Assembly: GCA_030765065.1 (NCBI GenBank)
Contig: CM060975.1
Coordinates: 260,657,816 to 260,721,815 of the forward strand
Source of the DNA: Deroplatys truncata
Taxonomy: Eukaryota; Arthropoda; Insecta; Mantodea; Mantidae
DNA length: 64,000 bases
Reading direction: 5' to 3'
The notes beneath the pieces are model-generated. The model saw nothing but the letters and a program-made list of their open reading frames with translations. It was not told the origin of the DNA and made no database searches. This document shows positions 48,810 through 60,035 of this stretch, piece after piece (within the stretch, counting starts at the first letter, position 1; each line of letters starts with the position of its first letter). The translations under genes and the position numbers were made by a program.

Positions 48810-49816
48810 ATAATGCTTTCGACACCATATTCCCTTACAGCCTGTAAAACATATCGTATAAGGTCGACTTCCATCGTTTGCTTTTCACATGAAAGTTAAG
48901 GTGGCATTAAGCACATAAATGACGGCTTTGACTGCACAATTCTGTCGTATTTGTTTTGAGAGATTGGGTAGGGTTTAGAAAGAGTTCAGAGAAGGAAGTG
49001 GTGAGAATGTTCCTATTGGCTGTTATCTCGTAAAATATCTGTTTTTGGAAGGAGAAGTAGGTAAATGTTAGCGCGGAAGAACGCAGCAACGAAAATTGTT
49101 GTTGAGTAATTAAAAGTGCACATATAATGATAATAGGACGGCATTATTTGTTTCACGTAAATAATCCATAAAGCTTAAATCTTATTTGTACACATGACAC
49201 AAGGCCGTTCCATTATGGTTAGTGACTTGACTCGGAATACATTCCGGGTACTGGAATTGAGATTTTCCCCTGTTGGGAGGTCTAACTACAGAGCACACTT
49301 ACTCCATGATGTTCCTATGGATCCATGAGGAACTACTGGAGGATCTCGCACCTAAGCATCCGGGGTGAGGGGCTAAGATGACCACATGGAAGTCACATTA
49401 CCGCACTCTGCTCACCATGTCCCGTGAATGGGAGGAAGGGGATGCAGCGGTCATGCAGCCTGTCTTGAACGCCACGTAGTTGGTCTCAAAAATAAGCTAT
49501 TGTGAATTGAAACAAGGAGTGGTACTTTCTCTCTCTATATGGTTCCTTCTTAATTTTATTTAACGTTAACATATTAAGATGATTACAATGTAATGTAATA
49601 TAATACTATGATACAGTTGTTGACAAAGTACATAAAACAAGATGTGTAAATATAATGTTACAATAGTGTCACATTGTTTGTAAGTCTGTGTTTTTACAAG
49701 CACTTTTATCTTTAAGTGAGTGGCTTAGGTTCCCAGAAATGCATGTATTTAGCACGCGTATTACTGTGATTTTATATTTGAATTACCACCACTAAGGCAA
49801 AGAGGAGGTGAGGTTA

Positions 49817-49818
<2 letters not shown>
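48810..49818. other. Unassigned stretch with a GC-rich patch
   Basis: The patch at about 49200-49490 (ATTCCGGGTACTGG, GTCCCGTGAATGGGAGG) differs in composition from the flanks and may be an old repeat. No family is recognised. Confidence 0.35.

Positions 49819-49854
<36 letters not shown>
49819..49854. repeat. (AT)n microsatellite
   Basis: Eighteen AT units. Confidence 0.95.
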
Positions 49855-49857
<3 letters not shown>

Positions 49858-50855
49858 CAACTAATACAATTAGTATGAAAAACCAATCTAATTAAAATAA
49901 CGTACCATTTTCAAATCCTTACAATGGTGCTAATTTAATCAACTCAAAAGTAATATAACAAATAGAAATGAACAAAGTAAGTTTAATCCTTACAAATACG
50001 TCCTCTAGGTAAACTATTTCTGCTACATCGCCTGATCTGCTCCATATAATCAAGCTGATAGTTTATACACCTTAATGGAGACTATAACACCAGCATGTGG
50101 GAAGCAATGCACCACAGTTTCAACTGTAGTATGACGAAACAACGTGAGATTGTGCATTCTATTTGTGGAATTGGACTTGAGCGGGATGGGTTTTAGCGTG
50201 GCATGTTCTAAATCATACGGTCACTATTAATCAGTGTTGGAATGTAGACGCCTACCTGTCTGCTGTAGTACATCTCTCGCGAGAACAACAAGACTGGGCA
50301 GTTTCAGCATATGATAATCGAGCAAGTTATGGAGTGGTTCGAGACCTCCGTCACTATTGAATATTCTAAGAAAAAATAATCCTACATCCATGACCTGTAG
50401 ATACTGTAGATATTTCATAGAGCTCACAAAATGTTGCACACAAATTAAAAATACTTTATTGCCTTAAATATGACTATAGCACCATAGTTTATTGTAAAAG
50501 CTCTTGCGATTCGTACTTGAATAACTGTAATTTCTTTCCAATACACTTAGTATCAAAAGTGTCTGTAACAGAAAGATGCCCATAATAATTTTAAGGGGTT
50601 TATTTTCTGATTGATTTGGTTAGTAACACATTTATTTAACATCATAAAACGAGACATTATACCACCCATATTGTCCTTCGATATAGCGCTCTCCCGAGCA
50701 ATCGTGGTTACTGGATATTAGCTACTACAGTACCTTCGTTTTATATCAAGGCCGCGGATCGCGCGAATGCGTGCTCCGCACACAGTCTATTACAATGCGG
50801 GGTTTTCCGTTCCATAACTCCCGCGTTACTTACCCATGAGTGTTAGTAATATGAT
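49855..50855. other. Unassigned stretch
   Basis: No gene recognised. A small GC-rich segment with CG dinucleotides lies near 50745-50820. Confidence 0.4.
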
Positions 50856-51267
50856 GTGGCGTGTATGTGTGTGTATGGTCACGTCAGACACATTATTGCG
50901 TCGATGGCGACAGTATTGTTGGGGCAATTCTTTCGGTCGGGGTTTTGAAGTTCGTCTGGCTTGGTGAGGATAAGAGTTGGGGAAGTAAGCATGATTCCTT
51001 TGTGTGCTGCGTGTATTAGCATCACTTCTGCTCGAGTGTTGAGTCTGGAAGGATGTGTGTGAATCGTGTGAATGTAACCTCGTGTGTGTAGCATCTCCCC
51101 TCAATTTCTTCCTTTTTATCTTTTGTGTGATGTAGGGACACCATGTTTATATTCAATAAACCACAGATAATATAATTAATGTAAAATTCTGTGTATCCCA
51201 CGCCTTATCTGGAACGTGTTGTTAAAGTTTCTGGTCCTCTCGCTGCCTTGCTATGCCTCCCAATGTA
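50856..51267 (+). mobile_element. Solo LTR-like element X4, left part
   Basis: Starts TGTGGCGTGTATG and follows X1 closely (GCATCTCCCCTCAAT, GATGTAGGGACACCAT, AATAAACCACAG) up to CCTCCCAATGTA, where a Tc1-like element has entered. It resumes at 52478. Confidence 0.65.
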
Positions 51268-52477
51268 CACTGTGATCAGAAGTATCCGGATACCTCTACA
51301 AACATACGCTTTTCATCTTGGGTACATTGTGCTGCCACCTACTGTCTGGTACTCATTATTCGTGACCTAAGTAGTCATTAGACATCGTGAAGCAGCAGAA
51401 TGGGACTCTCCGTGCAACTCACGGACTTCGAACGTGGTCAGGTGATTAGGTGTCACTTGTGTCAGAAGCCTGGACGTGAGATTTCCACACTCCTAAACAT
51501 CCCTAGGTCCACTGTTTCTGATGTGATAGTGAAGTGGAAACGTGAAGGGACATGTGCAGCACAAAAGCGTACAGGCCGGCCTCGTCTGTTGACTGGCAGA
51601 GACCGCCGACATTTGAAGAGGGTCGTAAAGAGTAATAGGCAGACATCTATCCAGCCAAAATGCATCAGGATCCACTCCAAGTACTATGACAGTTAGGCGT
51701 GAGGTGAGAAACCTTGGATTCCATGGTCGAGCGGCTGCTCATAAGCCACACATCACGCAGGAAAATGCCAAACGACGCCTCGCTTGTTGTAAGGAGCGTC
51801 AACATTACACGATTGAACAGTGGCAAAACGTTGCGTGGAGCGACGAATCACGGTACACAATGTGGCGATCCGATGGCAGGGTGTGGGTATGGCGAATGCC
51901 CGGTGAACGACATCTGCCAGCGTGTGTAGTGCCTAAGGTGAAATTCGGAGGGGGTGGTGTTACGGTGTGGTCGTGTTTTTCCTGGAGGGGGCTTGCACGC
52001 CTTGTTGTTTTGCGTGGCACGATCACAGCGCAGACCTACATTGATATTTTAAGCATCTTCTTGCTTCGCACTGTTAAAAGAGCAATTCAGGCATGGCGAT
52101 TGTATCTTTCAACACGATGGAGCACCTGTTCATACTGCACGGGCTGTGGCGGAGTGGGTTACACGACAATAACATCCGTGTAATGGACTGGCCTGCACAG
52201 AGTCCTAACGTGAATCCCATAGAACACCTTTGGGATGTTTTGGAACGCTGAGTTCGTGCCAGGCCTCTCCTCAGTTCCGCACTCCGTGAAGAATGGGCTG
52301 CCATTCCCCAAGAAACCTTCCAGCACCTGATTGAAAGTATGACTGCGAGAGTGAACGCTGTCATCAAGGCTAAGGATGGGCCAACACCATATTAACTTCC
52401 AGCATTACCAATGGAGGGCGCCACGAACTTGTACATCATTTTCAGCCACGTGTCTGGATAATTTTGATCACGTAGTG
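51268..52477. mobile_element. Tc1-like DNA transposon inserted in X4
   Basis: A 1210-bp element with inverted ends CACTGTGATCAGAAGTATCC (left) and CACTACGTGATCAAAATTAT (right, read inward), flanked by TA on both sides (51266-51267 and 52478-52479). The target TA lies in the X palindrome near AATGTACATG. It belongs to a different Tc1-like lineage from the copy at 39.8 kb, as shown by its ends and protein. Confidence 0.9.
51400..52395 (+). pseudogene. Tc1-like transposase pseudogene
   Basis: The reading begins MGLSVQLTDFERGQVI and has the paired helix-turn-helix region (LLNIPRSTVSDVIVKW, GRPRLLTGRDRRHL). A frameshift near 51655 precedes MTVRREVRNLGFHGRAAAHK. The catalytic core has WSDESRYTMWRSDGRVWVWR (first Asp), and after another shift FQHDGAPVHTARAVAEWV (second Asp). 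After a third shift come WPAQSPNVNPIEHLWD (Glu), an in-frame TGA where Arg is expected, and the end IKAKDGPTPY. All three catalytic acids survive, so the loss is due to three frameshifts and one stop; it is probably a fairly recent death. Confidence 0.88.
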
Positions 52478-52544
52478 TACATGCTGGGTATCTAAAATTT
52501 AATAACTAGCTGCAAACCTTTTGGCCTCACCCCGGTATATAACA
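52478..52544 (+). mobile_element. Solo LTR-like element X4, right part
   Basis: Resumes TACATGCTGGGTATC and ends CCTCACCCCGGTATATAACA, matching the end of X1-X3. Confidence 0.65.
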
Positions 52545-52559
52545 ATATGTAATAGTACT

Positions 52560-52923
52560 AACCTGTTAGAAGTGTTATGGAAAGTAGTGTCCATCTGCGC
52601 GAAGACGTTCTTGACATCGTCGGATGAAATTACCATTCACACGGATGAGTTCTTCTTGCGTAATTTTCATAATGTCTGCTTTTATATTGTTCTTAAGTTC
52701 GTCTAAGGTGTGGGAATTGTTCCTATAAACTTTGGTTTTTAGTGTTTAGCGAACCCTTTGTTCTAAATTTATGTAGCAAACATCTCACGATGTCTCTACC
52801 GGGCACTGTATAACCAGGTAATTGCTGCTGAAAGTGTCTACACACTTGTCTATATGATTTAGTTTTCACGCATGTATCGTACATAAAAATGCGCTGTTCA
52901 GAGGTGAATTTGTTGGTAGGCAT
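52560..52923 (-). pseudogene. Internally deleted DUF4817-type transposase
   Basis: The first 50-60 residues read MPTNKFTSEQRIFMYDTCVK and VCRHFQQQLPGYTVPGRDIV, the N-terminal DUF4817-like DNA-binding region. They are followed almost directly by a C-terminal stretch, LDELKNNIKADIMKITQEEL then FIRRCQERLRADGHYFP and a stop, in the neighbouring frame. The whole catalytic DDE core (some 200 residues in relatives) is missing. The join lies near 52735-52745. It is a deletion derivative that could at best bind element ends. The relic at 46.9-47.9 kb is from the same broad family. Confidence 0.7.
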
Positions 52924-53339
52924 TACCGTGGACTAATAAGAGAATAACATTCCTAAGGAAATCGCATATAACACAGGTATTGTCGAAACAATTCACAGCA
53001 CGAAGACAAAGCAACGACTGAGACAACTCGAGGCTGATAAACGTAGCTTTGACACGTCCTGCGCCGTCTCTGCGCAGCGACATTATACCGAGGCCACTGC
53101 CGTCTCGGCGGATACGCATATAGGTCGGTAATGGCCTTGGCATAAAATGGACTGTATTTATAGTAGTTTCAATTATTGTATACAAATCTTTTAGAAAACA
53201 GCGTCTTCAAACTAACATTTATCTGTGAAAAATCCTCATTGATGTATAAACTGTAAACAAAATTTTCAGCCTGCGGAGAATAATATATAGTTTTCGTGGA
53301 CATATTTTATTCGAGCATGAAAGTAATTGTAAAGGTAGA
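52924..53339. other. Probable element flank, unassigned
   Basis: Probably the 5' non-coding part of the deleted transposon followed by unassigned sequence. A GC-rich segment lies at 53050-53120. No inverted end was identified. Confidence 0.35.
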
Positions 53340-53515
53340 ATGAGACTAAAAAATTCGATGTAGGTAATATCCGGAATTTGAAACTCGGACATTTGGCTTA
53401 TCGTGCTACTGTAACCAATTGAGCTACCATGGCAACATGAAGGCGTGACATTAAATTCCACAACTGACTGACAATTTTTCCGGTAAACCACAAGGCTTTC
53501 TTAAATTTATTTTCA
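53340..53515 (-). mobile_element. SINE2 copy E, inverted
   Basis: On the minus strand: CTTGTGGTTTACCGGAAAAA (linker), AATTTAATGTCACGCC, GTTGCCATGGTAGCTCAATT (A box) and GTTTCAAATTCCGG (B box). It stops soon after the head. Confidence 0.65.
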
Positions 53516-53596
53516 GATGGCTACCTATCTCATTGCCGGCTCACAATCTCTTAAGTGCTTTAGGTCCCTCTGTTCCCAGTTAACTACCATTAGGTC

Positions 53597-53623
53597 AATT
53601 TAATGTCGTGATGGTATGTTGCC
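53597..53623 (+). mobile_element. SINE2 copy D, linker left of SINE3b
   Basis: AATTTAATGTCGTGATGG then TATGTTGCC, the sequence that leads into the SINE2 head in other copies. The head continues beyond SINE3b at 53952. Confidence 0.6.
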
Positions 53624-53951
53624 ACCGAGCGGGATGGCTCAGGCCGTAACGTCTGCGGCCCGTATTCGAGAGGTCCCGGGTTCAAACCCGCCGGGGCCGA
53701 CCAACCTAACAAGATTTTCTCGGATTTTCTTTGGTCGCTGGGCGTTGGATAATTTGATCCGTTATCATCCCTTTCATTAATAGATTTCGTTTCCTTCTTC
53801 ACGCCATATCAGGCATCGGGCTGATCACCCAACCTGGATATGCTAAGATCCAGAATTAGCTTGCTCCTCGACAGGCTACCGACCCGGGGCTTTGGCTTGT
53901 AAGTTCTTCGGCGTAGTCCTAGAAAGGGATAGGTAATTCGTTAATAAAGAA
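53624..53951 (+). mobile_element. SINE3b inserted in SINE2
   Basis: The tRNA-like head GAGCGGGATGGCTCAGGCCG with B box GGGTTCAAACCCG differs from SINE3a, but the 3' module CATCGGGCTGATCACCCAAC and GCTCCTCGACAGGC is shared. It is flanked by GATGGTATGTTGCC (53610-53623) and GATGATGTGTTGCC (53952-53965), a 14-bp target duplication with two changes. Confidence 0.75.
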
Positions 53952-54103
53952 GATGATGTGTTGCCCTGGTAGCTCAGTTGATTAGCGCAGCGGCACGATA
54001 TGCCGTGGTTCAAAATCCAGCTATGGCACTGAATTTTCAGTCTGATTCTACTTTTACGGCCTAGGCTACACACGAGTCTGTGCAAGAACAATTACAAATG
54101 GAT
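53952..54103 (+). mobile_element. SINE2 copy D, head and body
   Basis: GTTGCCCTGGTAGCTCAGTT (A box), CCGTGGTTCAAAATCC (B box), then GAATTTTCAGTCTGATTC and the tail AAGAACAATTA. Confidence 0.7.
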
Positions 54104-54795
54104 TTTGATGGCTTTATTTAACTTCTAATCGTTAAGGCTTCATTTTGAAATACAGCATTTAATCTCTAGGGTAATGAATCAATCAGGGATTTGGTATAAT
54201 ACTGCGAGGCATTGACGTCATTCTGTGAATGCCCAGGTTCATGCTTTCTGAAGCATTCTTTTCTATTTAAAGACCTATTCAATGCCTTTTGGATCTGAGC
54301 TCAAACATTTTCTTTCGAACGTTTGTGTGTTTCATGTTTGGGGCACGTTGGTACCCGTGTGACGACGTGACATTTTCTACCGTTTTGTTGAAAAGCAGCC
54401 CGCCAACTGGAATCTGAGTTTGGTCGAATCCCATACTGTTGTAGTATGGGATAGTCACAACCCCAAACATCGCTCGTACCTCATCACATACCGGTTGTAA
54501 GAAACTTATGTAGGATGGAGGTGTAGATGCTGTGTAACCAACGTAACAGTAAAAAAGAAATATTGAACGTTTGTTTGACCGAAAATCGTGGGTCAGTTTT
54601 CGTGGCCGGCACCTGCAAATAAGGTTTTGTCTTTCATTGAATAGAGAGGAAAATGTAAACTCAAAACACAACCCTTTTGTTTGACTAGATTCATCTTCAT
54701 GCTTCGTTTATGGCGGATGGGCAAAGCTCTTTAAAACGGTCTTCGGTGGCTAGCAGCTCCAAAGGTAGTCATTTGATACTGAGGCAACATACTTT
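54104..54795. other. Unassigned stretch with a 130-codon minus ORF
   Basis: The ORF at 54279-54671 (minus) has mixed composition and no recognised domain or membrane segment. It could be chance or an old element remnant. Confidence 0.35.
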
Positions 54796-55633
54796 TTACT
54801 TTCTCTACTACGTATAGTAAGTACGGGAAGTATTGCATTCCACCTAAAAATTCGATACCAAGGTTTCACCGTAAATACATGTTTTGAGACACCCTGAATC
54901 CCCCAAAAAATTTTTTTTGGAAACATGTGTGTGTGTGTCTGTGAACAGCATAACTCAGAAATGAACAGTCGGATAAACACCAAACATGGTATTTAGGTTC
55001 AGTAGCTTCCAGAATGCGACACGAAGGTTTTCAAGAAAATCCCCCCAACCCAGATTACCCTTTACATGGAACATTATTCGAAAATTTTAAATTTCTCAAA
55101 AATGGCTCTAACGATTTTGATTAAAATATCATATGTTTAAGATGTTTTCATGACAAATGAAATGTATATCTCGAATTTTCTGGAAATGTCTCCAAAAGTA
55201 TTCTTTATTGTGAACGACTTTTGCATAACTGGTAAACCATAAGAGATAGACAAAATTTACTGCACAAAAAATGTAGATCGCGTTAAAATACACAATATAT
55301 GTCATATACATTTTTGTTGTTGAGTGAACCATTTTCGAGATATTGCTTGTTATTCCCTTAAATTTTCCAATACTTCTACTTTTTCTCAAATTCGTTATTA
55401 ATTTTTTTTGTCCTGGTAATGCAAAAAAAAAATGGAATACTCCACATAGCAACCAGCTCTTAAAATATTTGACTATCGCTTAAAACCTACCAATTCCCCT
55501 TGCATCTACAATAAAATTAGCAATAAGATTAACATCTTGATGTCTCGATTAACATGAAGCATATGGAGAATAAGCGTGTGTAAAGATAGTTTGTATAAGA
55601 GTAGAGAAAGTCATGTGAGTGTAACACATCAGA
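54796..55633 (-). mobile_element. R1 copy, full length
   Basis: TTACTTTCTCTACTACG at 54796 and GTGTAACACATCAGA at 55633, followed by a T run. All R1 landmarks are present and the TG microsatellite is short. Confidence 0.8.
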
Positions 55634-56151
55634 TTTTTTCTTTTAATAAGTTTTTCGTATCATTTAAGGATTCCCAGTTACATAAGGTTCCAGGAGTTTC
55701 TGATTGGTCATGCCAGTATTTGAAATGTACGTTTTAATCAAAATCATCAATGACTAAGGGGAGCAAAATGGCGCTTTCAGATATTTGTGTACTCATATAA
55801 ATTGGAATGTCATCTTTAACGTGATATGTGGGCATAATAACGGAATTTTAAACATACATCTGCCGTTTGGTAATCTGAATTTTTCAGAACTTTACAAAAG
55901 CATCATAGCTGATTGAAGTAGAGAGGTACATTTTAGCTAATATTTTAGTTAGTTTTGCTGTACAAATTGGTACCGCTTTTAAACATGATAGCTTCGGCAT
56001 GTTAAAGCAATGTGGGTGTTTTTTTATAAATATATGCAAGTGTTTTTCATCAGCTTTACTTTTACTTTGAATAGTTTCTTTTTCTTATATAAATCACCCT
56101 TTTCTCAGGTACTATTTAAGATAGCTAATGTAATTTTGAGATGATAAAAAC
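55634..56151. other. Unassigned sequence
   Basis: Nothing recognised except the left hAT target duplication at 56144-56151. Confidence 0.4.
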
Positions 56152-57280
56152 CAGTGATAGGACGATATTTCTCGATATTACCGCGATACTGATTTTCGAG
56201 CACCGATACACGATGCTTCATACTTTATAAAAATCTGTAAAAGCGATATCTTGTGCAGGAATTATGTTGTTATTAGTAGTTTTCTGTGTATAAACGCATG
56301 TAACCAGTTTTGTATTCTATGCTAATTCCAAAATTGTTCCTGTTCTCCAAATGACAGCAATTTTTTTATCTTGATATTTCTCTCATTGTTAAGCAACGTT
56401 AATGGTGATAACAACAATAATAATAATTTCTTTGCTTCCATTGTTATGTTATTATATTTTATGCTAAAAGTTTCTTTTAAAGAATTTTCTACCGATAGAA
56501 AAACAAATACTAGCAAATGCCTGCATTCTGCGTTCTTAAAAATACACATGTCACATGAAACTCAAACAGCTAAAACAATTGTGTGTTACAGCATTGTACC
56601 GCTACTTACAACTACCGCATAAGATAAGTATTTTTTCTTCGGGTAATAAGCAATTGGACATATAACACTCGGAAACATAGTGAGTTTGTGTATTAAGCTC
56701 TCTATGTCCAACTTCATACATATGCGTGTTTAATACAAACGTTTGACTTGCGTAAACACAAACTTACAGAGAGAAGGAAAGAATAAACATTTCCGAGTCT
56801 GTATTACCTCACGTCTTAGTTCTGATTTGTTTCTGCTAAATTCACAGATTTTGGTCACCGGTGTAGGTAAATGTAAATAGTGAGTCATCAAGCCAGGCTG
56901 TTGCAGAAACGTGATTTACTGGATTAGCTAAATCGGCTTCATTCGCAACTCGGTTAACGCTGTATGTTACATGAGTACCTCTACTCCTTCCCGCATATAT
57001 TAATTTACACACACGAGTCTATGGAATGTTGCATTTATTCACCCACCTATAGAAAACACAGTCAGGGTTTATCAAGAACTACAGTCCAGCAACTCTTTGG
57101 GAACAAGTGCGAGGCAATAACGTGAACTCTTGATTCCTTACATTCCTAACCTAGCATAAAGTTAAACGCAACAACTTTCAATAATGTAAAACTTAAAATG
57201 TCAAAGTATCGAAGGCTTATTTCAAAGTATTAGGTATATATCGATACCACCGAGTATCAGGTATCGAGGTCCCATCCGTA
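56152..57280. mobile_element. Non-autonomous hAT element with 8-bp target duplication
   Basis: The left end is CAGTGATAGGACGATATTTC and the right end, read inward, is TACGGATGGGACCTCGATAC, matching the CAGGGATGGGAC-type ends of insect hAT elements. Both sides carry ATAAAAAC (56144-56151 and 57281-57288). This perfect 8-bp duplication also fits the hAT target preference of T at position 2 and A at position 7. The 1129-bp interior has no transposase remnant. Confidence 0.85.
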
Positions 57281-57288
57281 ATAAAAAC

Positions 57289-57506
57289 TATATCTCAATC
57301 CTATTTTAAGTATATTTTGGTATTAATAAATTGGTTATGCTTTAAAATTAATTGTTGATAAATTTTAATAACAAATGGTATAGTTAAGAAGAAATCCTAT
57401 CCTCCTTAAATTACTTCATTATATAATAGAAAATCAGCGAACTTCGAAAGCATACATCTATATTCTGTAACAATTTCAGTTTGGTATTTATTGACAAATT
57501 AAACAT
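57289..57506. other. Unassigned sequence
   Basis: Short AT-rich spacer between the hAT element and SINE2 copy C. Confidence 0.4.
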
Positions 57507-57828
57507 TAATTGATCTAATAGTGGTCGAAACTATGAAGACCGAGACTTAAAGTACTTACAACATTGTAAGTCGACATTGGGGTATGTCATCTCAGTACAA
57601 TTTGAGACCTCCTTGTGGTTTACCGGGAAAAATGCGAATCACTGGAGAATTTAATGTCATACCGGCACGTTGCCATCGTAGCTCAATGGTTAGAGCAAGC
57701 GGACGGAGACCGGTAGATCCGTGGTTTAAATCCCGGCTGTGGTATTGAATTTTTCAGTCATCTGATTCTACCTTTTAAATCTTGTCCATCCTACGGCTTG
57801 TGTGGAAGAACAATTAATTCCATATAAT
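57507..57828 (+). mobile_element. SINE2 copy C with full linker
   Basis: An uninterrupted unit: linker (TTGATCTAATAGTGGTCG, TTTACCGGGAAAAATGCG, TTTAATGTCATACCGGC), head (GTAGCTCAATGGTTAGAGC and GTGGTTTAAATCCCGG), body and tail AACAATTAATTCC. It shows that the linker belongs to the repeat unit, so the tRNA-like head lies inside the unit rather than at its 5' end. Confidence 0.75.
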
Positions 57829-59744
57829 TATTCCTCTGAAAAACAGTTTGGAAATCTTTTCGAGGCTGTTTACCCATTTGTAGCTTTCGGAAACAATGGC
57901 AGATAATGGCCCCGGTTTTAAGGTTCGTGGAGCAGCCAGTTTATACACATGGCACTGCCAGAATCCTCTGTTACAGTCACAAAGCGCACCACCCCTTCCA
58001 GCATGTGTTTGGACGACATGGGCTCCCTCTGCCCTAATTTAATCTCGTAGCAAACCCCCTCCTGACCTAACATAACCTCTACCGCATTTTCAAAGCCTTT
58101 TGAACCCTGAACTGAGGTAAAATGGTTGCTGTTGCGCTGAAATGTGAGGGTTTTTTCCACCTTCCAACCTCGGTAAGGGGTCTCCCTAGGGTTCTGACCC
58201 TTTGATTTGGTTGCGGCCTGCCGAGTTCATCAATAATGTGTGCTGATGCTGGCTTTTCACTTTAGTATGCACTGATTGGCTATTTCTCTACTGCGTTCTG
58301 TGCACACTGGGGATTTCACAAAGATGGTAGACGGCTTTGTTTTATCTGTGTCAACTATAGAAGGGTTTGTGGCACTGAAACGGTTGACGCAAGAATGTAG
58401 TAAACCATGGAGGCATTTAGAATTTCACAATTTGATTCTGTCAGTATAGTCCACGTTTTGACGCCCAAAAATGGCCCAAAATCTCAACTTGGGTACATTT
58501 ACTGCATCATACTACTATGTCTGATTGCAATAAAATGTATAGGGGTTAGATTTATAGATATACGTTCACGGCGAAAGCAATTTGAGAAATAAGCACTCGA
58601 TTATAAATTATTTAAAGTTATATTTTGTAAGAGAATTCATTCTTTATCTGTACTTCATATGAAGGTAATTGGTTACATTATAATCTGTTATATTCCTAAT
58701 TTAAATACTTTGTATTTGAGCTTATATTATGTATTGTATATTAAATTACTATATTATAGAATATAAATTAAACACATGGGATGGTTTAAAAATTAGAAAT
58801 ATGGAATCGGAATGTAATTTTGTACTGTTCAAACATTGATTCTTCACCTTAGTTTCTTTGTTCTCCTCCTCCTTTAAGGAGAAGCTATGGTTTGCTTAAT
58901 TCTGAATTTCTGATAAGGACTAAAGCTTGAACACTAAAAACTGCGATTATTTTTGCCTCCGTTTTCATTGCGTTATTTTTGCATTTAATTTGCGTTTCGG
59001 AACAAAAAGGTTGAAAACAAAATGAATACCCTAGGATTAAAGTAACGGAATGTTTGAAATCTTTAAAGTTCTCCCAATATTACGTTACGCATTCTAGATG
59101 ACGAGAATATCTAACAGATTGTTCCGTAACACAAGAGCGTTATCCGTAACGCATTCTACAGAAACAGAATGCGTTGGACAGAAGGCAATAAATATTGTTT
59201 TTATTAGAAGCAAAATACAAATATAACATACAACTTGGACTTCTACATTTAATTGTAATTTTTTTATGGAGTACTAATGAAGCCAGCACAGCGTTTGAGA
59301 GCCTGGGATCAATGCACAAGCGAGGAAGTACAATTTTAATCTATCTTGAATTTGTTGAACAGCTCGTGATGATCATCCTGTGTTGTTTTAATATTACATT
59401 TGTGGCCATAAGTAGTAACACTTTTTTTGTAACATCTTGAGGAATGCGCCCAGAGATGCCAGGTGTGTCTGGGCATCATTTAACGCGTTTTCTCAAATTA
59501 AAACAATGTAAAAGTTGTCCCTAAAAGCAACTAAAATATTGGAATCCCCGTTGCCTCGAGTAAATAGGTATGTAAAAGTTTATTGTTGATAAGTTTAATT
59601 CCCATTGTGATAGGAATTTTTAGGATGTAAATCGTGCTTCTAGTAAATATCTAGCGTAATACAAAATATTTTCTCTCATTGTTTGGGATAATTGCATACG
59701 CTGAAGATGCACGCTCCACACTCAAATCATAAACAGGTATGTCG
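57829..59744. other. Unassigned stretch with one protein-like ORF
   Basis: A minus-strand frame at 57918-58160 (80 codons; contains GFENAVEVMLGQEGVCYEIK and MLEGVVRFVTVTEDSGSAMC) has unusually balanced composition for this window. It matches nothing I can name and could be an exon or element fragment. A 10-bp-stem hairpin lies at 59148-59175. The rest is featureless. Confidence 0.35.
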
Positions 59745-60035
59745 TCTTCCGTGGTGTAGTGGTTACCCTAGTAGCCTCTAGTTCCCGAGGTCGTGGGTTC
59801 TAACCCGGCGGAGGGCGATGGATTTTTTTCGGGCATACAAATTCTTAGCATGGCTTCCTTTGGAAGGGAAGTAAAGCCGGTGGTCCCGTGTCGTAGATTT
59901 ACGGCACGTAAAACAACCTCAAGCCTGATAAAGAGGACTCTTGGCAAAATTACCGGTCTTTCACGCCCAATATAGAATGGGACTCTTAAGGACTAAAGCT
60001 AAAGAGCGTCCTTAAATAAAACTCAATTTAATTGT
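59745..60035 (+). mobile_element. SINE1, full length
   Basis: Head GTGGTGTAGTGGTTACCC and GTGGGTTCTAACCCGG, body GGGAAGTAAAGCCGGTGG and GATTTACGGCACGTAAAAC, tail AATAAAACTCAATTTAATT. The most complete SINE1 in the window. Confidence 0.85.

Noticed and set aside
48587..48874. Trp-rich minus-strand ORF
   Set aside because: Produced by the (CCA)n repeat; no gene.
50150..50192. GATGG-GT site considered as a dipeptidase splice donor
   Set aside because: It lies downstream of the exon it should precede and the encoded residues do not match the family.
54279..54671. 130-codon minus-strand ORF as a gene
   Set aside because: No recognised domain, signal peptide or splice sites; kept only as an unassigned stretch.
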